64,000 bases of DNA from Marasmius tenuissimus. Taxonomy: Eukaryota; Basidiomycota; Agaricomycetes; Agaricales; Marasmiaceae. The notes under the pieces were generated by a model that had not been told where the DNA came from, ran no database searches, and saw only the letters and a list, made by a program, of their open reading frames with translations. The stretch spans positions 1,860,001 to 1,924,000 of the forward strand of contig JAQOTA010000060.1 of assembly GCA_029532415.1 (NCBI GenBank), written 5' to 3'. The position numbers were made by a program, and so were the translations under genes. This document shows, piece by piece, positions 36,988 through 47,404 of this stretch (the stretch's first letter is position 1; every line of letters starts with the position of its first letter).

Positions 36988-37467
36988 GAACCCATGGCAC
37001 TGTGAGCGCAATTGAGACTAAAACGAGATTCGGGGAGGCACAGATAGAACTGTATGCGAGGGCCCGTGTGGTTCCAGTGTAAGCAGCAGGACGTTGACCG
37101 TCACTTGGTCTGATAGGCCCGATCCTCCGGAAACAGCAGTGGTGACAAAGATTCCTCATATGGTAACTCAGCCACCCATTGCAACTGTGCAGTTCTCGGG
37201 GTTTGCCATACACAGACCCATCAGCCTGAAGGACTCATGAGTTTGTGAGCCCACTCCGAGGCAATGAGTATCCGTACGAACAAAGCGAATAGATAGGGCT
37301 TGAAACTACGATTCGAGCGGTGTCCTGGACTCGCAGACTTGCATTAGAAATCCCTGTGGCATGAGCGAAGAAAGGTAATTGCCGGCGGAGTTTGAAATTA
37401 TTTTGGCCAGGACAGAGTGTAATTTCTACACCATCACCAAGAACGCCTACACCTTTTTCACGTCGCG
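36988..37467. promoter_or_regulatory. Divergent promoter, cyclin / RPL12
   Basis: 480 bp between divergent starts, containing the RPL12 promoter. ORFs on the minus strand within it have no protein-like character. A C/T-rich tract just upstream of 37,468 fits a ribosomal-protein leader. Confidence 0.45.
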
Positions 37468-38145
37468 ATGGCCCCAAAACTCGTGCGTATCGAGCTCTCA
37501 CTGCTGATTTGAGCGTCTTGCTGAGCTCTCGTTTTCTAGGACCCCAATGAAATCAAAATCATCTACCTCCGTGCAACCGGTGGTGAGGTTGGTGCTTCCT
37601 CTGCACTAGCCCCGAAAATTGGTCCTTTGGGTCTCGTACGTGCTTGAAGTTAAACGTTCGTGGCGATGGCTCATCTCAGTTTGAATCTCCATAGTCCCCA
37701 AAGAAGGTCGGTGAAGATATCGCCAAGGCTACTGGACAGTGGAAAGGTCTCCGGGTCACCGTCCAACTCACCATCCAAAATCGTCAAGCTGCTGTCTCCG
37801 TCGTTCCCTCTGCCTCTTCCCTGGTTATCAAGGCTCTCAAGGGTACGTCGAACGGAGTCGATCGGTCAGGGTGCTCAAAAACTTATGTGCCAAATACCTT
37901 CTGCAGAGCCCCCTCGCGACAGGAAGAAGGAGAAGAACATTAAGCACAGTGGAAACATCCCTCTGGACGAGATTATAGATATCGCACGGACGATGAAGTC
38001 GAAATCTCTCGCCAAGGAGCTCTCAGGATGTGTGAAGGAGATTTTGGGAACTGCACAGAGCGTTGGATGCACAGTCGACGGTCAACCCCCTCACGACATT
38101 ATCGACGGTATCAACTCTGGGGACGTTGAGATTCCGGATGAGTAG
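37468..38145 (+). CDS. RPL12: 60S ribosomal protein L12 (uL11)
   Basis: Protein of the large-subunit GTPase-associated centre. Exon 1 is only 15 nt (37468-37482, MAPKL), followed by a 57-bp intron and then [20 protein letters not shown]. Next are [20 protein letters not shown] and [20 protein letters not shown]. The last exon carries [20 protein letters not shown] and ends [12 protein letters not shown]. Length (about 165 residues) and every segment match RPL12. Three introns, at 37483-37539, about 37,637-37,692 and about 37,841-37,904; all are too short to host a snoRNA. High constitutive expression is expected. Confidence 0.97.
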
Positions 38146-38696
38146 ACGGGTACACTGTCCTGTGTAGTTGCTCTTCTTTCTTATTCTCATGCATTTCATC
38201 TCGATTTGTCGAAGGCGTTCATTGGCAAAAAAATGGCAGCACTCTTGTATAATACCAATCGAGAGCCTTGTACGGTTCATTCTTGAGTGCCGGGTCGCCT
38301 TTGGTATTACTGAAATGTTGTATGTATGAATACGGTTCAGTTGTACGGAGGCTGGTACTACTTGCGAATGAACGGTTGTCATTGAACGTTCCGCAAGAGC
38401 GACTGTATGGGAAAAGCACGCATTTGAACCATACTATGCCAATGAGGACTGTACGCCTCGATAGATTACGACTGAGTCAATTGAGTACTTGACTTGGAGA
38501 GGAATCAAGGTGAGCCAGCTCAGGGCCCAATGCAATGGGCGCCTAATTCCTTGCTCTTTCACCTTCACCACCACGCTCGACTTCCCCTCACCAACCATTC
38601 CTGACTCCAGTTCTCTAGCTGAGGGGCATTGACTGGTGAGCAATTCCCTTCAACGAGGCAACCTCGGGTAGCTAATGGACAATCCAGGGGTTCTTC
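38146..38696. other. Intergenic, nothing recognised
   Basis: 551 bp between RPL12 and the next start. 3'UTR of the former and promoter of the latter. No convincing ORF, RNA or repeat. Confidence 0.4.
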
Positions 38697-39691
38697 ATGA
38701 TATTCTTTAGACTACGCGGCCTGCAGTCATTACCCAGCTTTTGCAGATTCAACTCGACCTTTGTTGCCCCCAAGCGACGGTCCACACCGCCATCACCCTA
38801 CCAGACTGATGAAGCCCTCAAGGTGCTCGTAGAGCAGCGAAAATACGCGTATGCATATCGCGTATACCTCCAGCTTCACTTCGACGGCATCCCCATCGCC
38901 CACCGTTCCATCTATCTCAAACCAGCCTTAGCCCAACTCTCAGACCTCTCTCCAAGTTACCCTGACATATTCTACGCATGGATATCATTACTTCCAAGTC
39001 GACATCTCATGCCTAATGAACGGTTAGACCCCAATCCGTTCGGCCACGAACATTTCAAAGCGATTTATACCTCGGGATACCCTGCAGAGATGATACCCAT
39101 TGTTCACCGATTTGCTGAAACTGCCTCTTCGAAGGGCTACTTCACGACGGTTTTCGACCAGTTTGTGGCATTTGCCACACGGTTCGTGACACCGTCGAAT
39201 GGGGCGGCGATGGTCCGTGACCTTCTGGACGCGGCGACTCGGTATGAGAAGGATAGAGAGCGTCATTATCTGGTGGCAGGCCCGGAGGAGAATTCCGATA
39301 ATGCGACTCAGAAACGTATCGAAAATATGCGGTCTATTGCAGCGAAAGTTTGTCGTGCGACCGGGTGGCATGCGGAAATGGGCACGGATTAATTCCGAGC
39401 TGCACTCGAAGCTGAACGCGCGATCTACAAGGCACCCCACGCTACAAGTTGGTCCAATATTCAAACCATCGGAAGAAGTACACTTCCGGACAACATCTTT
39501 GTACCAATCAGCTCGACGTCGGTCTTGGGCTGTCGTGGGAACTTGAAAGGGCACGGATGGGCCGCAGAAATGGGACGGACTTTGTTGAGAGGACACTGGA
39601 GTATTGGAATTGGGGCTCTTGGAATCACGACGTGCGTTGTCTGTTGCTTCGTACCTTGACCTCATCTCACGACAAGCTTTCCAGTCATTGA
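38697..39691 (+). CDS. Mitochondrial-type helical protein with in-frame stop
   Basis: The start MIFFRLRGLQSLPSFCRFNS at 38697 resembles a mitochondrial presequence. Helical segments follow, with a possible PPR-like character: LKVLVEQRKYAYAYRVYLQL, RSIYLKPALAQLSDLSPSYP, FYAWISLLPSRHL and AAMVRDLLDAATRYEKDRER. At 39390-39392 a TAA interrupts after TGWHAEMGTD. The same frame stays open for another 88 codons and reads like coding sequence, beginning FRAALEAERAIYKAPHATSW and containing LKGHGWAAEMGRTLLRGHW. It then runs to TGA at 39657-39659, or via a GTGCGT...TCCAG intron to ITTH and TGA at 39689-39691. It may be a nonsense mutation, a sequencing error, a missed short intron or readthrough. Function unknown. 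Confidence 0.6.
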
Positions 39692-39983
39692 CATCGAATC
39701 ATCCTAAGCCACCACGGTATCTCAAGCCTGTGCCACGTACCTAGGCGTACATACTTGAATCTCAATACATCTGCCGCTCATTCCTGAACTCTGAATCCAG
39801 CCAATTCCAACTCACAACGCCCTTGTTCTGTGGGTGGCATTGTCAACTACCACGCCCACAACGTGTTAACGTCACTCTTCGGCACTATCCTGCGTCATCT
39901 CGGCAGTGTCCTGCACGAAGAAATGACCCATAAAGGATAGCTCAACCGTCGACAGTGAACACCGGCGGTCCCTCATCGCCTTC

Positions 39984-40740
39984 ATGATATCCCTGGCCTC
40001 TTCCTTTAGGCGGGTGGTGCCGCGGCTATACTCTCGGGCTAGTAGCACGACAGCTGGACCCCGTGGGCGTTTTACGTCCGTCGCGTCACACCTTCTCGCT
40101 GGTGTGGCAGGTGGAGGCATAGCTATGGGCGCAGGTTCGCGAATTGCATTCCTTACTGGATCTGAATATGCACTTACCAATCGTCCTTGAGACAGGTTAC
40201 GGCTATTACCACTTTTCGGGGATCAAGCAGGCAGTTGAGACCGCGAAGAACGTCAAGGTCTATCTGGAACAGACTAGGGAGTCCGTTCTCAACAAACACC
40301 CGAACGAGGCTGTCGAATACCTGCGCAAGGTTGCCAAAACCTATGGAGCCCTACTCCCAGGCTCAGGGCGGGTAATCGATCGGGTCTTCAAAGCGGTTGA
40401 AGAGGTGGTAGAGGAGCACCAGGAGGAGGCCTCCGAGATCATGTTGCGGGCACAGGTAGAGATTCATGAGGTCATGAAGAGAAAGAAGGAGATCAGCAAC
40501 GTGGAATTGGCATCGGAGGTCATGAACGTGTTGAGTGTGCATCTGGCTGCAATTGGCGCGTTGGGGTCTAAGGCAGGGGGTAAACTGGCTGATCCTCTTT
40601 GGGTCCACTTGCCTGACATGAATCCAGCTCGAGAGAAAGTAGCTGAGTCGGTTGGGGCTATCAAGGGGTTGACAAGTAGGGTTTGGCCCCGCTCGAGCAA
40701 AAACGATGCAGACCATCCAAATACTAAGGATGAGAAGTAG
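39984..40740 (+). CDS. Unknown, likely mitochondrial protein
   Basis: Start MISLASSFRRVVPRLYSRAS at 39984, an Arg/Ser-rich presequence-like N-terminus. It is followed by a glycine-rich hydrophobic stretch, HLLAGVAGGGIAMGAG, that could span a membrane. An intron at about 40,134-40,195 joins this to YGYYHFSGIKQAVETAKNVK. The rest is strongly helical and charged (NEAVEYLRKVAKTYGALLPG, RVFKAVEEVVEEHQEEASEI) and ends PNTKDEK at 40740. About 230 residues. I do not recognise a family. The architecture (presequence, one membrane segment, coiled-coil-like tail) suggests a mitochondrial inner-membrane protein. Confidence 0.75.
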
Positions 40741-40924
40741 GTAATTCCCAAATGGGTTGTACGAGCTGATATATCCATTGCAAAATAAAACATCACAGAT
40801 GAAAGTTGAGACTCATGAACGATACGATGAACAAGGTATGGAGCACCGTCAAAGGTCCGCGGCCACACGAGGAGTACCGAGCCCTTTTGACACCATTGTC
40901 TACCCGAGCCTGATCATACCGTTC

Positions 40925-42434
40925 CTAGATCTCGCTAGCTCCGGAGTACGGACCAGACCTATCCTCTTCGAAGCCTCGCAAGGCCAGCTCTTTGTCACTC
41001 CAAGCCATTCGTTTCTGATTATTTCGTTCAAGGCAAGCTTCCCGACCTTGTACCACTCGAGCTTCACCTGCTATTCTGGCCTTCTGCACCAGCGATGCCG
41101 TTCTCGGTATGCGAATGCTCTCATACTCGTCAAATGCCGATGAGAGCCCGGCATTCGAGGGCGCTTTGGTTTCAGGATTGTACTTGACCAGACAACGCAC
41201 GAGGTGGTAGATGTCTTCGAGTGCTTGATTGGCCCCTTGTCCTAGATGCTATACGAGGGTGTTGAGAATGCCGGTAAGTACTTTCTTGCTTCGTTTGCTT
41301 ACCGGACTAGTGGGATGAGCTGCGTCCCCGATGAGGACGATCCTTCCTCTATGCCAAGTTTCCAGTTGTGGACGGTCGTACAACCCAAACTGAATGTCAA
41401 GCAGTCAACGAATTGCGTTGTTCCCTGACGTAGCGATGAAAGCAGCTTACTTTGACGATCTTCTCGGAAGTTTTGATCAAGTCCCCCGCTCCGAATCCCC
41501 ATTGTGAGCATTCGTCCGTTTTCAATCGCTCAAGGGTCGAGCTATCAACGCTGCGCCACGTCTCCCGCTTCTCGTCTTCCCTCCTGGTAATGCTGTGGAC
41601 CCAAGGTGAGTTTCGTTCGCCAAGGAGGCATGGCCAGTACTCACGCCCAGCTATAATGTGTATCGGATATCTGGTATGTAATTATATGCGCTCCTTCTCC
41701 AAGGAAGTTGATTACTGAGGAGGTCTTTGGGAAAGCGTCCGGGCGCGGAGAGATTCCTCCTGTCTGAACCAAGTGCGACTATTGCGTTAGCAAGGTAGGA
41801 GGAGGTCAAGGGAAAGCCCATATACCTGTGCTAGACCCGTAAATGCCGCTTCTTCTTTCCCGAAGATCGTACTACGAGCCACGCTATGAAGACCATCACA
41901 TCCCACAACGAAGCTGGCCGAATCCGTTTGTCCATTTTCGAGAATGACCTCAACCGAGTCTTCATCCTGCCGCAAGTCAACGACCTTTTGTTCCCAGCGG
42001 ATTTCAACACCTTGCGCGACCGCGGCATCCGCAAGCATGTTGAGAAAGTCCCGACGACGAACGCCGATCCCCATCCCAACGTTTGCCTCGTCCGATGAGC
42101 CTTCACCCAAGAGTCCCTCGTCCTTGGGAACGGTCGAATAGAGTTGCACTTGCTTGAGGGTCTGGCCAGGAAGGTTCTCGACGATACCTGGAAGCAAGGA
42201 AAGCACACGCCAGCCATTGGTTTGTAGCCTATATCAAGATCTTAAATTCAAGAACGCGTCCAACAGACAAACCTCGAAGGACTGCACATACATGAGGCTC
42301 AGACCTGCATCCGCGTTTTGCTTCGATCTTTCGTAGATCACTGGATGGTATCCCTTGAGTTTGAGGAACAGGGCAAGGACTGGCCCAGCAACGCCGCATC
42401 CCAAGATGATTACTTTACAAGAGACCTGAGCCAT
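40925..42434 (-). CDS. FAD-dependent monooxygenase (PHBH/salicylate hydroxylase type)
   Basis: Flavoprotein hydroxylase of the group A family using FAD and NAD(P)H. Start MAQVSCKVIILGCGVAGPVL at 42434, where GCGVAG is the GxGxxG dinucleotide-binding motif and VIYERS the end of the second beta strand. Later are GIGVRRRDFLNMLADAA with the conserved Arg, the DG motif FVVGCDGLHSVARSTIFG, and the second FAD motif VLIGDAAHPTSPHLGQGANQ with ALEDIYHL. The C-terminus ends GPYSGASEI. At least four introns. No signal peptide. The substrate is unknown; in decay fungi such enzymes often act on aromatic compounds, but nothing here fixes it. Confidence 0.9.
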
Positions 42435-42707
42435 CGTCGTTCAGCAGGAGAAGATGAGTTGCTTGAAAGACATCGTTGACCGGTCTTTAAATAGACAAGG
42501 TTAGGTGCGCCTCGGGGCCGGCGAAGTGAATGGCCTCGAGTCTCGAGTCTAAGACATTAGTGAACTTATTCGGAACCGTTTTCACCCTCAATATACAATA
42601 CCTTGGGCTTCGGAGGAAGACTGAAGTCGCTACATGACTCGTATTGCTGTTCCGTAGTGCAAGGATTTTGGAAGTGGATGGTACATTGGTAATCTCGGTT
42701 TGTCTAG

Positions 42708-45133
42708 TTACGCTCCGTCGGACTTAACCCAAACCCTTCCAGGTAAACTCAACGTTCCCCCACGTCGACAAATTTCCTCCAGTACCTCAGACCTCAAATC
42801 CGCACCCATCGCCCCGCTCACCTCCACGCCAACTCCTCGCGGCTGATTCTCGTCGTAAGTCACAGTGATATCCACCAACCCAGATATGGGCGGTCGTTCC
42901 GGAGAAGACATCATGATCTTTGGTTTTTGCATTTTTGTCATCGACATAGAGTCCAAATCTTCTGATGCAAAGATTGGGTCCGTTGAGCTGTTTGGAATGG
43001 ATACGTTGACGGGAATTTTGCGCGGAGGTAGCGTGCCTAGATGACTAGGTTACGTTTTGAACACTATGGAACGGGAATACAACTGACCTTGTAATACCGC
43101 CTGCAGTACATCTTCCGTGACTTCGACCTCAGGTTCCTTTGTGGACGGGGTGTTTGAGGTGTTCAGTTTGATGCCTTCTGGCGACCATTGACAAGAGAGA
43201 AGGGTCTCATTCAACCAGCATTGCTCTCGAACGATCTGTAGATTAATTCATCTATATGGATGCAGGCTCGAGGGCGGTATTTGGACGTACTTCAAGAACA
43301 CCCCAAACCTCTTTCATGCTGTGAACAGGTACCTTCTCGAGAACGAATCCAGTCTCTTCGGGAGCAGTCAAACGTAGTTGCAAGGGCGGATGAACAGATG
43401 TCGGTGAAGTCTGTAGTGTGATTGAGTGGGTTTTCTAGAGGCAGTAAACGTGGACCTACGTAGAGTGCGGTGTAACATTCTGGAGAAATCGGATTTGAAG
43501 GATTGAGCTTAAAGAAGGATGAGCTGGGTCTCGTCTTCACAGTAAGCAGCGACACTCACCAAAAGATCCACCCAACTGCCGGACCCAAATGATAACATTC
43601 CGACCGGATTGAGTGTTTCCATGCTACTCAGCGGATTTATCACCAGTTCTACATCCCGCATCCTACTCTGGCTCATCACGACTCCCGGAGACTTGCCATC
43701 GGCGGTAAAATCTAGCATCCAAATATTTCGACTGGGAGACTCGTTCAGTGCAGTTCCTAGCGAAGAGGCCGATGTATCCAGCTGTGGAAAGACATGTTCA
43801 AGGTCGGAGCCACTATCGGCCAAAGGGAATGTAGGTCTAGGTGTCAGATTGGGCATGGACATCGAAGGCTCAAAGAGATGGGTTTCGATCGGTTGAGAAA
43901 GAACCAGTCTGCACACGGTGGCTCCTTTGAGACACTCGGAGAGGTACGAACGGAGTTTCGGGAGTGAGATGTCAAGCTGCAGACCGTTCGCGTCTTCTCC
44001 GGGTGCAGTGACTGGAAACTTCCGAAGAGAGGTGAGGTAGATGAGAGGCGATATATGAACCAGGAAGGACAGGGAGGGGGAGGATAGATATGGAAGGGGA
44101 AGAGCATGCGAACGAAGTAAAAAGATATCCAGCGGCGTACGTGATACGCTCAGGGAGCTAGCAACAGTGGTCAAACTACAATATAATGTAGGTTGAACCA
44201 AACGACTCACGATGCGATGGCCTGTGATTCTCTCTTCGAAACTCCTTCAACAACGCTGGAGAGCTCGTCGACATCGACGAACCACCGTACTCCCCCGTCT
44301 CCCTTCCTCTCGGCTAGCTTGTCCAACATGACAAGATAACGAAGATCATCTAGGACGGATTTTCCATATCGTGCAGCTTCGACTGGATTGCGTGTCTCCT
44401 CTGGTTTTTGTATCTCAGAGAGAAACCGCTGGAGGCTGTCCTTGAGATATGTATCCAGAGACGAGGACCCGTCCATAGTTGAGGATTCCGAGGTTGACGA
44501 TGAGGTAGCATAGCTCGTCTTCACGCCGACGACATGAACGCTGGGTTCGTCCCGAGAAATTGAAAGATCAAAGTCGATGACTAGCACCTTGCCGCCAAAT
44601 ACAAGCAGTATCCCTCCCTCCTTCTCGTCTTTGAAAGCCTCCATTCCCACTTCTTTGCCCCACTCTTCGAGGCGAGAGATGCACCAATCAATGACATCCG
44701 CCTTGTTCAACGGTATGTCCTCTCCATATTGCGTTGTCGGTCGTTTTCGAAGCGCGTTCAGAGTCTGTTGAACATTCTGCTCGGACTAGCGAAACAGTTC
44801 AGTGAACGTCACAATTTCTGAAGGAAGTATCCTGACGAGGTGTAAAGAGTGCTCGATCGCTGCTTGTTGCCTTAGAGAAGACACGAGCTTTTGTGACGTG
44901 AACGCTGTCGAAACATATTGGTTGAGAGAGTTTGCGACCTGGTCTGTAGCGCGTATTATGTCCTGCAGAAGACCACAGGTCGATTCCGAGGACGTGGCAA
45001 ATGGATGGGTGACGCGTGAGGCGAGGGCATCGTCTGCCTTCGAGTTCTGGATCGCCGACAATAAGGTTGATGGTAAAGTGTTCATCGCGTCGCGGCCAAG
45101 TTCCACTCGGGTTCGTACCTCAAGTGCAGTCAT
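42708..45133 (-). CDS. MED1: Mediator complex subunit 1 (MED1)
   Basis: Subunit of the middle module of Mediator, linking activators to RNA polymerase II. Start MTALEVRTRVELGRDAMNTL at 45133. A helical N-terminus includes QQAAIEHSLHLVRILPSEIV. A 38-nt intron joins this to NVQQTLNALRKRPTTQYGED, then NKADVIDWCISRLEEWGKEV and LLVFGGKVLVIDFDLSI with SVHVVGVKTSYA, the MED1-type beta segment. Next are SVLDDLRYLVMLDKLAERKG and GVRWFVDVDELSSVVEGV. The C-terminal half (LIYLTSLRKFPV, VMSQSRMRDVELVINPL, GVGVEVSGAMGADLRSEVLE) ends PGRVWVKSDGA at 42708. About eight introns. The family call rests on the middle segments. Confidence 0.75.
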
Positions 45134-45725
45134 CTACCGGTCAATGACACAACATTGTACAAACGAGACACCCGATATTCCACCCTATTCTGAGCAATCC
45201 ACGGTCTTAATATACCCTCTAATACATAGTATCAGCCATCATAGTGCCGCTTTTGGTGGAGGAACGACCGGGCCATCGTAAACAGTGAAATCGGTGAATT
45301 TGATACAAAGTTTGGTAGGTGGGAATTTCCCATCAATATGCGCCAAAAGCCAAAATCTAGCGGGGAAGGAGACATACAGTATACTCGATGGGACGAGTCT
45401 TCCACCCCCTCGACACACAGAAGAGGGCCAAGGTTATGTTTTATAGGCCTAATCTAGTATATAACTTGAAGCACAAGTTCAGGAGCCCGAAATACATATC
45501 CTAGTCTCAAGTAAATATTTGAGAGCGGCATAATGAGGGTAAGGTGCAAAAAAGTTGTTTGTATCATTGACCGGTAAATGACTGTACACACCAGCCGCCT
45601 CATTACTTTATATAAAGTCTTTCTCACTCTGATTTTCTTTTTCAAACAAATTCAGATTGAACCGTTCCTGGGAAGTACTACTATGAAATAAAGGGTAAAA
45701 AAGGATAGTAGGTAAGGCTTTGCGT
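45134..45725. other. Intergenic, MED1 promoter
   Basis: 592 bp between the MED1 start and the stop of the small secreted protein gene. AT-rich around 45,440-45,700. A minus-strand ORF at 45,454-45,645 has no protein-like features. Confidence 0.4.
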
Positions 45726-46484
45726 CTATGCAACTCCCTGTGAGGTTTTACCGGCGCTCTTCTTGTCAGTAGCAATGTTGGTTGCGAGTTTCTTCCTGCA
45801 AAAAAATAGACTCAGTCGAGTTCGAGTATAATTGGATGGCACATACTCAGTATCGGCGAGCTTCGCCTGGACGTCAGCAGTGTCTTCTCCGTCCGCTTGT
45901 GCCTGGGCGAGCTGGATAGGTGGAGGTATTAGTATCTGGCTGTGGTGACAGGAAAACTTGACAAAAGCTTACTTCAATCTGTCGGGCCTGCTTGAGGCAA
46001 GTCAGCTTGAGAACCTTGTTCTGGATCTTTCCGACTTGCAAGGCATCAGCTAGTTATGAAGTGTCAGTCTTCGAACTGGGGAACACGAGATACGGATGGC
46101 GACCTACCAGCAGCACCGCTCGCAGCGTCAATGGCAGGGTTGAATAGGTCTCCCTCAGCATCTTCGGCAGCAGAGCGCATGTTCTTCAGAGCAGTGAAAG
46201 ACGCAGAGTCGATGGTGGCGAGGTCCTGTCCGGCGAAGGGGTCTGGAAGAGGAAACTTCAGTCAACCCCACATGGGGGATGAGAACGGTGGGTCACTCAC
46301 CAACACAGACAGCCTCGGCCTTGGCCTGGGCATCTCCTGCAACACCGTCAGAGATTTGGAACTGTGCGTAAGGGAGCTCCGTGAATGCGCGCGCAACGAT
46401 AGCGTTGCGGGCTACGATAGGTGCGGCTGAGACAGCACCAGCCAAGGCAGCGACAAAGACAGCGACAAAGGTGAAACGGGCCAT
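45726..46484 (-). CDS. Small secreted protein, basidiomycete SSP type
   Basis: The start is the ATG at 46484; the signal peptide MARFTFVAVFVAALAGAVSA ends just before APIVARN. The mature protein is Ala-rich and helical: ELPYAQFQISDGVAGDAQAK, then FTALKNMRSAAEDAEGD, and a C-terminal part with LQVGKIQNKVLKLTCLKQAR, DTEKKLATNIATDKKSAG and the end TSQGVA (TAG at 45726-45728). The GKIxNKVLKL...NIAxDKKAAG pattern recalls small secreted proteins that I remember from Pleurotus ostreatus and other basidiomycetes, where one member affects the ligninolytic system. Only two Cys in the mature chain. Four short introns. The upstream in-frame extension lacks a proper start and signal. Confidence 0.82.
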
Positions 46485-47404
46485 CGAGGATATTGTGAAG
46501 AAAGATGTAAAGAGAATGGTCGGCAAAGAACAATTGAACTCGAAGGACAGACTTGCTGTTGCGCGGATGAAGGGGTGCAAGGACGACAAAGAAAAAGGAA
46601 AGGTGGCAGAAAAGAAAGGCGACGCCGTCAAGACTGTCAAGGTTCAAACTGAAGATAGAGGCCTCCGTCAGTAAGCAGAGACTTTATAGGTCTCTCAGCC
46701 GGAATTCTCACAAGGAACATCAGGGCAGCGGTTCATCTTGAATATCCATTATTGAACCGGGTGTGAATGGTCGCCAGAGAAACCCAGAGATATATCAGAT
46801 GGCCAAGGGCGCACAAGGGTGCACAAGTCGACACGAGTCCGAGCTTGACGACCGGCTCTGACCACCTAGGCCTGGCCGCCCAGATTACATGTACCCGTCG
46901 ACACCAGAAGAGAGCAGAAAACCATAGCAGGATGCTGTTGTAAGTTGTAACGAGCGACAGTCGTCAGTCAGAACTTACAGAAAGTGTGCATGGCAGCCGT
47001 TGCATAAGCGTTGAGAGAGGTCGATGGCAGAGCACGCGACGCGACCAGGTCCGCTCAGGTCCGCTCCCGTCCCGGAGAAAAAAGTTCGTTTCCAACAGGC
47101 AAGTTGACACTCTGCACATTTCAATCCATCGGAGATCCCTGAACCTGGTACCTATAATAGGATGCCCCGTAAGATGTGCGTCGTACACGCGCACCGTGCG
47201 TGTACAACGCACACATCTTTTCTTATGAATGAGATAGGGTTAGTGTAGTCCTTGACTTTGGACTTGCAGGGTTTGAGGATGTACTATGTAGGTTTGCATA
47301 ATGATACCGAGAGCGACGACAGGTTGAATCCATAACTAAACCTCCTACAGATACAGATAAGTGAAGAGTATAGATAGAGATAGCGTAATATATTCATAGA
47401 GATA
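46485..47404. other. Intergenic, with long imperfect palindrome
   Basis: 920 bp between the small-secreted-protein start and the 3' end of the KASH-like gene. Apart from the palindrome listed separately I see no gene. The ORF at 46,381-46,674 runs antisense to the secreted-protein gene and its leader. Confidence 0.45.
47171..47219. repeat. Imperfect 20-bp inverted repeat (hairpin)
   Basis: Left arm 47171-47190, 7-nt spacer 47191-47197, right arm 47198-47219. The arms pair almost fully: one mismatch (or G-U in RNA) and one 2-nt bulge. The stem core is GTGCGTCGTACACGC against GCGTGTACAACGCAC. It could be a remnant of a small inverted-repeat element, a regulatory hairpin or a terminator-like structure. 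Confidence 0.8.
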
